NCBI GenBank assembly: GCA_007135385.1 | Contig: SLIY01000189.1 | Span: 1-9,150, forward strand | DNA from: Leptolyngbyaceae cyanobacterium CSSed165cm_216 | GTDB lineage: Bacteria > Cyanobacteriota > Cyanobacteriia > Phormidesmidales > Phormidesmidaceae | DNA length: 9,150 nt | Reading direction: 5' to 3' | Part shown: positions 1 to 6,501 of the stretch, piece after piece | Numbering within the stretch: position 1 is the first letter of the stretch | Layout: each line of letters starts with the position of its first letter | Program-made: the position numbers and the translations under genes | Notes under the pieces: generated by a model | Database searches by the model: none | What the model saw: only the letters and a program-made list of their open reading frames with translations | What the model was told of the DNA's origin: nothing

Positions 1-26
1 CTTGCGGTTTAGTGGGGCGGGGTGGT

Positions 27-32
27 TATCAT
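27..32 (+). promoter_or_regulatory. -10 box of the 6S RNA promoter
   Basis: TATCAT lies seven bases before A39, the base where the closing stem of the downstream structured RNA begins, so the -10 position and the folded 5' end agree. A weak -35-like TTGCGG sits at 2-7 with a 19-bp spacer, longer than the usual 17. The transcription start at or near A39 is inferred. Confidence 0.6.
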
Positions 33-38
33 AGGGTC

Positions 39-223
39 AGTTCCACTACGGCGTTGGTGACTACCAACAATGTTTTACGATCTATGTTTTGTCTTAACGG
101 GAACTGAGCTGCGTCGGTGGCGGTAAACCGAGCTTGTACTCGGAAACCTAAAATCGGACGCCACGGTACCCACCTGGTTTCTCCAGGTCGAAGACTGAGG
201 TAAGACGGCGCTGCGGTGGAACT
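39..223 (+). ncRNA. ssaA: 6S RNA (RNA polymerase-binding regulatory RNA)
   Basis: 6S RNA mimics an open promoter, binds the housekeeping RNA polymerase holoenzyme and adjusts transcription as growth conditions change. Seen here: the ends pair perfectly over 8 bp (AGTTCCAC 39-46 with GTGGAACT 216-223), followed by a TACG/TGCG internal loop and GCG 51-53 with CGC 209-211. A small hairpin TTGGT/ACCAA (54-67) lies in the 5' side of the bubble. GTCTTA 91-96 pairs with TAAGAC 201-206. A distal arm is built from GTGGCG 117-122/CGCCAC 159-164 and CCGAG 128-132/CTCGG 139-143. A hairpin ACCTGG/CCAGGT (172-188) sits on the 3' side of the bubble, as in E. coli 6S RNA. The distal CTCGGAAACCTAAAATCGG resembles E. 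coli CCGAGAAGCCTTAAAACTG. The 185-nt length matches the known size of cyanobacterial 6S RNA. The call rests on fold, length, promoter and terminator; no covariance search was run. Confidence 0.8.
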
Positions 224-229
224 TTAAGC

Positions 230-264
230 TTTCCCCTGTCCTGATGGATGGGGGAAATGTTTTT
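230..264 (+). terminator. Intrinsic terminator of the 6S RNA gene
   Basis: A 12-bp stem, 230-241 with 246-257, is closed by a TGAT tetraloop; two of its pairs are G-T. It is followed by TGTTTTT (258-264). It begins six bases after the 6S closing stem, so it should end the primary transcript, which would then be trimmed to the mature 3' end. Confidence 0.85.
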
Positions 265-339
265 GGTTTGTCATGATATCTACTAGTGGTCTGTCAAGCC
301 AGAAGTGACGGGTCAACAGGGTCTGCGATGCAAGGTCTG

Positions 340-384
340 CGGTTTACAGTATACGGCTCGCCTTAAACCGCATACTGTAAACCG
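340..384. repeat. Long inverted repeat, 17-bp arms
   Basis: CGGTTTACAGTATACGG (340-356) and CCGCATACTGTAAACCG (368-384) are inverted copies with one mismatch, separated by 11 bases. No T-tract follows on either strand, so it is not an ordinary terminator. It lies about 75 bases beyond the 6S terminator, inside non-coding DNA. It may be a small interspersed palindrome or an element end; which one cannot be told from this window alone. Confidence 0.85.
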
Positions 385-490
385 TGAATCCTAAGTCACA
401 TCTCCCGACACTATTTTTTTGACTGAACCCTAGGTATTCTGTTGTCAGCTTTTTAGCCACGCTCCCCTGCCGCTCGACCACCAATAGCGC

Positions 491-496
491 TACTAT
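491..496 (+). promoter_or_regulatory. Possible -10 box for the M16 operon
   Basis: TACTAT matches the TATAAT consensus at five of six positions. No -35 is present at the usual spacing (468-473 reads TGCCGC), so it would be an activator-dependent or -35-less promoter. It would give a leader of about 155 nt before the first protease gene, with the 519-534 palindrome just downstream of the start of transcription. This is a weak call from one hexamer. Confidence 0.3.
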
Positions 497-518
497 GGAT
501 TGGAGGAATTAGTTATTT

Positions 519-534
519 AAACAACATGTTGTTT
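519..534. promoter_or_regulatory. Perfect 16-bp palindrome, candidate operator
   Basis: AAACAACATGTTGTTT is fully self-complementary, with no spacer, so it suits a dimeric DNA-binding protein better than an RNA hairpin. It lies between the possible -10 (491-496) and the first protease start codon, where a repressor would block transcription. It does not match the LexA (AGTAC-N4-GTACT type) or NtcA (GTA-N8-TAC) consensus. The binding protein is unknown. Confidence 0.45.
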
Positions 535-598
535 CGATGGGTATCCCGGTTGAGTGGGGTGAACTCGTCTCAGCGTTCTCCTTGGGGTGGTTAGGGCT

Positions 599-629
599 GC
601 TGTTAAAGCCGTTTGCTGTTAAAGCCGTT
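599..629. repeat. Two-copy tandem repeat, 16-bp period
   Basis: GCTGTTAAAGCCGTT occurs at 599-613 and again at 615-629, separated by one T. A further partial GAGCCGTT overlaps the start codon at 653-660. It sits in the leader of the first protease gene. Confidence 0.8.
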
Positions 630-658
630 ATTGATGTTCGTTAACTGGGTTTGAGCCG

Positions 659-1915
659 TTGACTATTACGGTTAATTTTCCGGCCAGTGTCATTCGTTTG
701 GACAATGGGTTAACTCTAATCCATCAAGAAATGAGCGCTACCCCAGTGGTCGTCGCCGATGTGTGGGTCCGGGCTGGGGCTAGGGCCGAACCGGCAGACT
801 GGGCTGGGATGGCTCATTTTTTAGAGCACATGATTTTCAAGGGTACCGATCATCTCCCCCCAGGGGTGTTTGACTATGCCATTGAAACCCAGGGGGGCAT
901 GACCAACGCTGCTACCAGCCACGACTATGCCCACTTTTATATGACCATTGCCGCTGATACGCTACCCCAGACCCTGCCCTACCTGGCCGACCTGCTGCTG
1001 CATGCGGCCATCCCAGCCGATGAGTTTGGGCGGGAGCGGCATGTGGTCTTAGAAGAAATCCGCCAGGCCCAGGATGACCCTGACTGGTTGGGGTTTCAAG
1101 CTATGTCTGAGCTGGTGTACCAAAACCATCCCTACGGGCGGCCAGTGCTGGGTACGGCCGAGATTCTACAGCAGCGATCGCCGGAAGAGATGCGCTGCTT
1201 CCACCAGGCCCACTACCAGCCCCACAACATGACGGTAGTGATTACGGGCGGTATTCCTTTAGACCAAACCGTCGAGATGGTCAAACATGCCTTTCGCACC
1301 TTTCCCACCGCCCCCCCCTGTCCGATGGCGACGATCGCACCGTTACCCTTAGCCCAGGGGGTCCATCGGGAAGTGTTGTGCTTGCCCCGCCTAGAGCAGT
1401 CGCGGCTATGTATGGCCTGGGTGGGGCCGGGAATTAAGCAGCTGGAGGCTGCCTATGGCCTAGATCTGCTAGCGGCATTACTGGCCGAGGGGCGCAGCTC
1501 TCGCCTGGTGCGGGAACTGCGGGAGGATCGACAGCTAGTTCAGGACATTGCCGCCGGGTTTTCGTTACAGCAAGATTGCAGCTTATTCACCATCCAGGCC
1601 TGGTTGGAGGCAGACCATATCGATCGGGTAGAGGCGATTATTTGCGATCGCGTCAGCGAACTCACCGCAACCCCCATCCCTGAGTCTGAGTTGGCCCGGG
1701 CCAAACGCCTATTGTGTAACGACTACGCTTTTTCTACCGAAGCCCCTGGACAAATTGCTGGACTCTACGGCTACTACGGCACCGTGGCCGCCCCCGATCA
1801 CTGCCTCACCTATGTGCCGATTATCCAGGGCTACGAGGAGGCCCAACTGCGTCAGTTAGCGGCTCAGTACCTGACACCTCTGCATTATGTCTCCACTATC
1901 TTGCGGCCTGCCTAG
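659..1915 (+). CDS. M16 family zinc metallopeptidase, catalytic subunit
   Basis: A pitrilysin/M16B processing-peptidase-like protease that cleaves peptides inside a closed chamber formed by two subunits. The inverted zinc motif HFLEH is at residues 53-57 (zinc ligands H53 and H57, catalytic base E56), and the third ligand is E132/E133 in VVLEEIRQ, the spacing expected for M16. The conserved ATSHDY segment is near 85-90. The C-terminal half carries RSSRLVRELREDRQLVQ (279-295), where the RGLAY motif of active homodimers is degenerate (RQLVQ), so substrate-binding help must come from a partner: the next gene. Length 418 aa is normal for M16B. No signal peptide is seen, so a cytoplasmic location is inferred. 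The start is TTG at 659, because an in-frame TGA at 632-634 leaves only 24 bases upstream, with no ATG or GTG in them. Cyanobacterial homologues of the YmxG/processing-protease group are close in sequence pattern. Confidence 0.93.
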   Translation: MTITVNFPASVIRLDNGLTLIHQEMSATPVVVADVWVRAGARAEPADWAGMAHFLEHMIFKGTDHLPPGVFDYAIETQGGMTNAATSHDYAHFYMTIAADTLPQTLPYLADLLLHAAIPADEFGRERHVVLEEIRQAQDDPDWLGFQAMSELVYQNHPYGRPVLGTAEILQQRSPEEMRCFHQAHYQPHNMTVVITGGIPLDQTVEMVKHAFRTFPTAPPCPMATIAPLPLAQGVHREVLCLPRLEQSRLCMAWVGPGIKQLEAAYGLDLLAALLAEGRSSRLVRELREDRQLVQDIAAGFSLQQDCSLFTIQAWLEADHIDRVEAIICDRVSELTATPIPESELARAKRLLCNDYAFSTEAPGQIAGLYGYYGTVAAPDHCLTYVPIIQGYEEAQLRQLAAQYLTPLHYVSTILRPA

Positions 1916-2004
1916 GATTTAACCATCCTGGGCAGACTATAGTGGAACTGTTTGCCTGCCCATCTATCGATCTGCTGACCTTTTATCCTGAAACCGATTA
2001 GCCA

Positions 2005-3288
2005 GTGACTGCTTCCCTTCTCCAAGCTCCGCGTTTGCATCGCACCGTCCTTCCCAATGGCCTGACGGTCCTGATTTTAGAAAACCCAGTCGCCGATATT
2101 GTGTCAGCTCGACTGTTTATCCGGGCGGGTAGCGCCTTTGAAACCGCCAAAGATGCTGGGATAGCCAGCTTCTTAATGGGGCTGCTGACCAAGGGTACCG
2201 AAGCCCAGTCCTCCATGGACATTGCGGAGACGGTGGAGTCGGTCGGAGCCAGCCTAGGCACCGATGCCGCTACAGACTACAGCATCATTAGCCTCAAGAC
2301 GGTGTCCAGCGACTTTGCCGACATCTTTACCCTGGCAGCCACCCTGCTACGCCAGCCCAGTTTTCCTGAAGCTGAAATTGCCTTAGAGAAACGGCTAACC
2401 CTGCAACAAATCCGCTCCATGCAAGAGCAGCCCTTCACCGTGGCCTTTAACCAACTGCGCCAGGCCATGTACGGGGATCACCCCTACGCCCTACCTGGCA
2501 TTGGCACCGAAGCCAGCGTCACTGCCCTCGACCGAGAAGCATTGCAGGCCTTCCACCACCGCCATTTTCGGCCCGACAATGTGGTCATCACCATTGTCGG
2601 ACGGATTACCCCCGACGACGCGATCGCCCAGGTGGAAAAAAACCTAGGGGATTGGGTCGCTCCAGCCTCATTGCCCTCCACTCCTGTGTTCCCCCCGGTT
2701 AGCCCCAGCGGCACCTGCACCGTCGCCACCCAGGAAACAAACCAGGCAGTTGTAATGGTGGGCTATGGTGCCGCCCCAGTCAAGCATCCCGCTTACGCCA
2801 CCCTCAAGTTGCTGAACACCTACCTGGGCAATGGCCTTTCCAGTCGCCTGTTCGTAGAACTGCGAGAAAAGCGGGGGTTGGCCTACGATGTATCTGCCTT
2901 TTTCCCGACCCGGTTAGGGCTATCCCAGTTTGTCACCTATATGGGCACCGCCCCCACCAATGCGGCGATCGCCCTGGAGGGTCTACGCCACGAAGTCGAG
3001 CGATTACGGGATACGGTGCTATCGGAAGAGGAACTGCAAGCCGCTAAAAATAAACTGCTGGGCCAGTATGCCCTGGGCAAACAAACCAATGCCCAAATTG
3101 CTCAGATGCTGGGTTGGTACGAAATTCTGGGGCTGGGGGTCGATTTTGACGAGCAGTTTAAAGAAATGGTGACGGCCGTTACCCTGGTGGATGTGGAAGC
3201 CGTGGCCCAGGAGTTTTTCCATCGCCCCTGCATCTCCCTGTTGGGGCCAGAGGCGGTCGTAGGTCCCCTGGCGGCTGAACTCGCTTAG
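2005..3288 (+). CDS. M16 family peptidase-like, non-catalytic partner subunit
   Basis: Second M16B subunit, 427 aa. The region aligned with the zinc motif reads GIASFLMGLLTKGT (residues 52-65): both histidines and the glutamate are replaced (S55, M58, G59), so it cannot bind zinc there. It keeps SSRLFVELREKRGLAYDV (279-296) with R290 and Y294, the arginine/tyrosine pair that binds substrate backbone in M16B enzymes. The upstream subunit has the opposite pattern, so a two-subunit enzyme is the natural reading, as in mitochondrial processing peptidase and the Sphingomonas Sph2681/Sph2682 pair. The start is GTG at 2005; an in-frame TAG at 1999-2001 excludes any longer form, and no clear Shine-Dalgarno is present. 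The 89-bp gap to the upstream gene contains no terminator, so co-transcription is likely. Confidence 0.93.
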   Translation: MTASLLQAPRLHRTVLPNGLTVLILENPVADIVSARLFIRAGSAFETAKDAGIASFLMGLLTKGTEAQSSMDIAETVESVGASLGTDAATDYSIISLKTVSSDFADIFTLAATLLRQPSFPEAEIALEKRLTLQQIRSMQEQPFTVAFNQLRQAMYGDHPYALPGIGTEASVTALDREALQAFHHRHFRPDNVVITIVGRITPDDAIAQVEKNLGDWVAPASLPSTPVFPPVSPSGTCTVATQETNQAVVMVGYGAAPVKHPAYATLKLLNTYLGNGLSSRLFVELREKRGLAYDVSAFFPTRLGLSQFVTYMGTAPTNAAIALEGLRHEVERLRDTVLSEEELQAAKNKLLGQYALGKQTNAQIAQMLGWYEILGLGVDFDEQFKEMVTAVTLVDVEAVAQEFFHRPCISLLGPEAVVGPLAAELA

Positions 3289-3357
3289 GGAGGGGCCTTA
3301 ATTTCAAATATCCATTAGAGTAGGCATCCCTAAGGCTGGTGGACAGTGCCCATCCAG

Positions 3358-3390
3358 TCCTTTCAAGATGGTTTGAAAGGATTAAATTTT
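3358..3390 (+). terminator. Likely intrinsic terminator after the M16 pair
   Basis: TCCTTTCAA (3358-3366) pairs with TTGAAAGGA (3373-3381) around a 6-base loop, followed by TTAAATTTT (3382-3390). The stem is AT-rich and the T-tract is broken by AAA, so it would be moderate in strength. Its place 70 bases after the stop of the second protease gene fits the end of that operon. Confidence 0.55.
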
Positions 3391-3422
3391 GCTCCGTTGA
3401 AGCGCTGAAAGCTTGATTATGC

Positions 3423-3597
3423 GTAGGGTGTGTTCCCGGCCTCAGGTCAGCCTGATGATAGTGCAAAACCTTCTGCCTTGGCCGGAACGCACCGTTTGCA
3501 TCAAGCAAGAGGCCCGGTATCGTAAGCGGTGCATTGCGGCCTAAAGACAGAGTCTGTGAGGTTTTGCGCAGATCTGTGGGCCGCTAATGCACCCTAC
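3423..3597. repeat. ~175-bp fold-back repeat with nested inverted repeats (MITE-like)
   Basis: Four related blocks alternate in orientation: GTAGGGTGTGTTCCCGGCC (3423-3441), GGCCGGAACGCACC (3480-3493), GGTGCATTGCGGCC (3528-3541) and GGGCCGCTAATGCACCCTAC (3578-3597). The outermost two form imperfect terminal inverted repeats. A further inner pair, GCAAAACCT (3463-3471) and AGGTTTTGC (3559-3567), lets the element fold either as two short hairpins or one long one. The GTAGGGTGCGTT/AACGCACCCTAC core is a repeat seen widely between cyanobacterial genes. No transposase is encoded. No clear target-site duplication was found at its edges. Confidence 0.75.
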
Positions 3598-3754
3598 TCA
3601 GGTCAAAGCTCACCTTGACAGGGCTGGCACTGCCCACCCTGCGGCTACGCGAGAATGACACCTGCTCACACTCCTGTGCAAAAAAGTTGAAGAAATCGCC
3701 AAAATCCTGACACTGCCCCTATGGTGTGAGGGTTGCCCCCTGGAGCGATCGCCC
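3598..3754. other. Leader region of the phosphohexomutase gene
   Basis: No gene seen. It includes a consensus -35 hexamer TTGACA (3615-3620), but no matching -10 lies 16-19 bases downstream, and a TATGGT (3720-3725) lacks a good -35. A GGAG (3742-3745) sits nine bases before the ATG. A HIP1 octamer (3745-3752) fills most of the space between ribosome-binding site and start codon. Confidence 0.5.
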
Positions 3755-5293
3755 ATGCCCCTATCCACCCCCCCAGTCAACTGGGCCACCCTACAAAACG
3801 GCTCTGACATTCGCGGTGTTGCCCTAGAAGGGGTACCCGGCGAAGCGGTAAACCTTAGCCCTGAGGTGGTCACTACCCTGGGCCAAGCCTTTGTCACCTG
3901 GCTGGCCACTCACTTAGACAAACCAGCGACGGATCTGACGATCGCCATTGGCCGCGACAGCCGCCTCTCTGGTCCTACCCTGATGTCAGCCGCGATCGCT
4001 GGCATGACCGCCCTGGGCAGTCGGGTGCTGGACGTGGGTATGGCCTCCACCCCCGCCATGTTTATCAGCACCGTGCTCCCCGACTTTGGCTGCGATGGCG
4101 CGATCATGCTCACGGCCAGCCACCTGCCCTTCAACCGCAATGGCCTCAAGTTTTTTACCGCCCAGGGGGGGCTTGGCAAAGCCGATATTGCCCAAATTTT
4201 GCACCTGGCCACACCGGGCCAGTTTACCCTGGCCCCTAGCCCTGGCCCCGTGGAACAACGGGACCTGATTGCCGCCTATGCCGACGGGTTGGTGCAGCAG
4301 ATCCGCCAGGCGGTCAACCATCCCGACCATTTCGAGCAACCCCTGCGGGGGCTACACATTGTGGTGGATGCGGGCAATGGGGCCGGTGGATTTTACGCCA
4401 GCCAGGTACTCGAACCCCTGGGGGCCAACACCAGCGGTAGCCAATTTCTAGAGCCTGATGGCACCTTTCCCAACCACATGCCCAACCCAGAAAACGAGGC
4501 GGCCATGACCTCGATTTGTCAGGCGGTGGTGGCCCAGGGGGCCGATTTTGGCATCATTTTTGACACCGATGTGGATCGCGGTGCTGCCGTCGACTATCAG
4601 GGTCGTGAACTTAACCGCAATCGTCTGATCGCTCTGATTTCAGCGATTGTGCTGCAAGCCCACCCTGGCTCTACCATCGTCACCGACTCCATCACCTCCG
4701 ATGGTTTGACCCAGTTTATTGAAGTGGAACTGGGCGGCATTCACCATCGCTTTAAGCGCGGCTACAAGAACGTGATCAACGAAGCTCTGCGGTTGAATCA
4801 CAGCGGGCAACCCTGCTGGCTGGCGATTGAAACCTCAGGCCACGGGGCCATGAAGGAGAACTATTTCCTGGATGATGGGGCCTATTTGGTCAGCCAACTG
4901 CTGGTGGCACTGGCCAAAGCTCGTCTGGCGGGCCAGCGCTTGACCGACCTGATTACCCGCCTGCAAGAACCCCAGGAAAGCCGAGAGTTTCGGCTCAAGA
5001 TTGAAGCCACTGACTTTAAAAGCCACGGCGCGACAGTAATTGAGCAATTGCACCGGTTTGTCGAAAATCAGCCCGACTGGAGCGTGGTGCCCAACAATTA
5101 CGAAGGGGTGCGGGTGGCCTGTGAGTCGGCCCCAGAAAACGGCTGGTTTCTGCTGCGACTATCCCTACATGACCCGGTGTTACCCCTGAACATTGAATCG
5201 AATGTGAGCGGTGGGGTCGCGGCGATCGCCGATCGCCTACGCGGCTTTTTCGCTCCCCTGACCGGGCTGGATATTTCGGCGTTAGCAAAGTAA
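3755..5293 (+). CDS. Alpha-D-phosphohexomutase, probable Slr1334-type glucose-1,6-bisphosphate synthase
   Basis: A four-domain phosphohexomutase of 512 aa. N-terminal GSDIRGVA is at 16-23. The phosphoserine loop is TASHLPFNRNG (120-130, S122), with leucine where phosphoglucomutases and phosphomannomutases usually have asparagine (TASHNP). The magnesium loop is DTDVDR (270-275). The sugar-binding loop is ETSGH (359-363). The C-terminal phosphate-binding loop, normally R-x-S-G-T-E-P, reads RLSLHDPVLPL (468-478). TASHLP-type mutases occur in cyanobacteria and plastids; the Synechocystis member Slr1334 is reported to make glucose-1,6-bisphosphate, the activator of phosphoglucomutase, from fructose-1,6-bisphosphate. 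Assignment to that subgroup is inference from motif pattern; an ordinary phosphoglucomutase/phosphomannomutase activity is the alternative. ATG 3755 has GGAG nine bases upstream. The next gene follows after 10 bases. Confidence 0.85.
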   Translation: MPLSTPPVNWATLQNGSDIRGVALEGVPGEAVNLSPEVVTTLGQAFVTWLATHLDKPATDLTIAIGRDSRLSGPTLMSAAIAGMTALGSRVLDVGMASTPAMFISTVLPDFGCDGAIMLTASHLPFNRNGLKFFTAQGGLGKADIAQILHLATPGQFTLAPSPGPVEQRDLIAAYADGLVQQIRQAVNHPDHFEQPLRGLHIVVDAGNGAGGFYASQVLEPLGANTSGSQFLEPDGTFPNHMPNPENEAAMTSICQAVVAQGADFGIIFDTDVDRGAAVDYQGRELNRNRLIALISAIVLQAHPGSTIVTDSITSDGLTQFIEVELGGIHHRFKRGYKNVINEALRLNHSGQPCWLAIETSGHGAMKENYFLDDGAYLVSQLLVALAKARLAGQRLTDLITRLQEPQESREFRLKIEATDFKSHGATVIEQLHRFVENQPDWSVVPNNYEGVRVACESAPENGWFLLRLSLHDPVLPLNIESNVSGGVAAIADRLRGFFAPLTGLDISALAK

Positions 5294-5303
5294 AACACGG
5301 CCT

Positions 5304-6350
5304 ATGGTTTCTATGTCTAAGCTGCCCAAATGGGCGATCGTAGGGTTAGCCTTTCCCCTGGTTTGTCTGAATAGCTGGTTGCTGTACCGGCTGGGGGGGC
5401 TGCTGCAACCGATCACCAGTATTGTGATTACCGCCAGCCTGGTGGCTTTTCTGCTGGACTATCCGATTGGCTTACTGGAAAAGCAGGGGGCCAAGCGGCG
5501 CGTTGCGATCGCAGCTGTGCTGCTGACGACCACGACCGTCACCACCGTACTGGTGATCTTCTTGGGGCCGCTGGTGTGGCAACAGCTGAATGACTTTGCC
5601 GAACGTCTGCCCCGCTGGATCGAGCTAGCCAAGACCCAGCTGTTGCTGCTGGAGGATCGGGCCATGTTTCAAAACCTGCCCGTGGACCTCGATCAGCTCA
5701 CCGTGGAAGCCGCGAATCAGCTGTCTAGCGCCCTACAAACCGGTACCAGCCAGGTGATTAACGTCACCCTCAGCACCCTGGATAAGACCCTCAATCTGCT
5801 GATTACGGCAGTGCTGGCGATTTTGCTAGTGTTCAATGGCGAGGCCTTATGGAATGGCCTGCTGAGCTGGTTTTCTGAGCCCTGGCAAAACCACATTCGG
5901 AGCGCCCTACGCCCCAGCTTTCGGGGCTATTTTTCCGGCCAGGCCACCCTGGCCTTGATTTTAGCCACCGCCCAATCCATCGCCTTTGTGTTGCTGAATG
6001 TGCCCTTTGGCCTGCTGTTTGGCCTCGGCATTGGCCTGGCCAGCATTATTCCCTTTGGTGGCACGGTGGCGGTGCTGGGGGTGAGTACCCTGCTGACCTT
6101 TCAAAGTATGGGGCTGGGGCTGAAGGTATTGGCGGTAGCCGCTGTGCTGGGGCAAATTAATGACAATTTGATTGCCCCCCGCCTGATTGGCGGCATCACT
6201 GGCTTAAATCCGGCGGTGGTGGTGATGGCGCTGCTGATTGGGGCTAAGTTTGCCGGGTTCCTGGGGCTGCTACTGGCCGTCCCTACCGCCAGCTTTGTTA
6301 AAAAAATCGCCGACATTGCCCGCACTGCCCCCCAGCCAGCTTCGGAGTGA
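5304..6350 (+). CDS. AI-2E family transporter (PerM/YdiK/TqsA-like membrane protein)
   Basis: An integral membrane protein of 348 aa. Two hydrophobic segments near 12-30 and 36-55 are followed by a third at about 68-92, a soluble amphipathic stretch (93-160), then a run of C-terminal membrane segments (about 163-178, 213-233, 236-264, 272-284 and 303-330). The signature NDNLIAPRLIGG (286-297) and LNPAVVVMALLIGAKFAGFLG are typical of the family (PF01594). Characterised members export autoinducer-2 (TqsA) or act in ion homeostasis; the substrate of cyanobacterial ones is not established, so the family name should not be read as quorum sensing. ATG 5304 and ATG 5313 are both possible starts, with only a weak CGG-type ribosome site. 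It starts 10 bases after the mutase stop, so translation from a shared mRNA is likely. No terminator is obvious after it. Confidence 0.92.
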   Translation: MVSMSKLPKWAIVGLAFPLVCLNSWLLYRLGGLLQPITSIVITASLVAFLLDYPIGLLEKQGAKRRVAIAAVLLTTTTVTTVLVIFLGPLVWQQLNDFAERLPRWIELAKTQLLLLEDRAMFQNLPVDLDQLTVEAANQLSSALQTGTSQVINVTLSTLDKTLNLLITAVLAILLVFNGEALWNGLLSWFSEPWQNHIRSALRPSFRGYFSGQATLALILATAQSIAFVLLNVPFGLLFGLGIGLASIIPFGGTVAVLGVSTLLTFQSMGLGLKVLAVAAVLGQINDNLIAPRLIGGITGLNPAVVVMALLIGAKFAGFLGLLLAVPTASFVKKIADIARTAPQPASE

Positions 6351-6501
6351 ACGTTTGGACAGTAGCCCGCGATCTAAATCTAACACCAACGCCTATTTGC
6401 TTACCCCCAATTCAAAGACAGAGAGCCTTGACCGAGGTGATAAGTTCAATTCTGGAAACAGCGTCGGCAAACAGCTCATCATGCAATAATTTAAGACTTA
6501 A
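6351..6501. other. Short gap without recognisable content
   Basis: AT-richer than its surroundings, with no gene, hairpin terminator or promoter I can support. Two in-frame stops (6487-6489 and 6499-6501) immediately precede the first fragment described next. Confidence 0.5.

Larger units (their letters stand above)
385..658. other. Non-coding stretch upstream of the protease operon
   Basis: No convincing gene is seen on either strand. It contains a T7 run (414-420), a TTGTCA (442-447), a possible -10 TACTAT (491-496), a GGAGGA (502-507) not placed for any good start, a 16-bp palindrome (519-534) and a two-copy tandem repeat (599-629). A 22-codon frame ATG 526 to TAG starts inside the palindrome; it is too far from GGAGGA and has no recognisable product. 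Confidence 0.6.

Noticed and set aside
413..420. T-run after the 340-384 inverted repeat as a terminator.
   Set aside because: The stem ends 28 bases earlier, too far for intrinsic termination.
526..594. 22-codon frame starting MLFRWVSRL as a leader peptide for the protease operon.
   Set aside because: GGAGGA is about 20 bases upstream, too far, and the start codon lies within the palindrome; no regulatory codon pattern is seen.
1940..1950. TAGTGGAACTG is an exact 11-base reverse complement of the 6S RNA 5' end (38-48), located between the two protease genes.
   Set aside because: With a 185-base RNA against 9 kb, roughly 0.4 such matches are expected by chance, and the 6S end is locked in its closing stem.
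1929..1961. GGGCAG/CTGCCC inverted repeat between the two M16 genes as a possible terminator.
   Set aside because: Only 6 bp of stem with a 20-base loop and no T-tract; not enough to separate the genes.
1998..2261. Minus-strand open frame of 87 codons opposite the second protease gene.
   Set aside because: Lies wholly across conserved M16 coding sequence, with no recognisable domain or ribosome site; a shadow frame.
3179..3508. Minus-strand open frame of 109 codons covering the end of the second protease and the fold-back repeat.
   Set aside because: Composition is unlike a protein and half of it is repeat sequence; no start signal.
3615..3620. Consensus TTGACA as the promoter of the mutase gene.
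   Set aside because: No acceptable -10 hexamer lies at 16-19 bases downstream.
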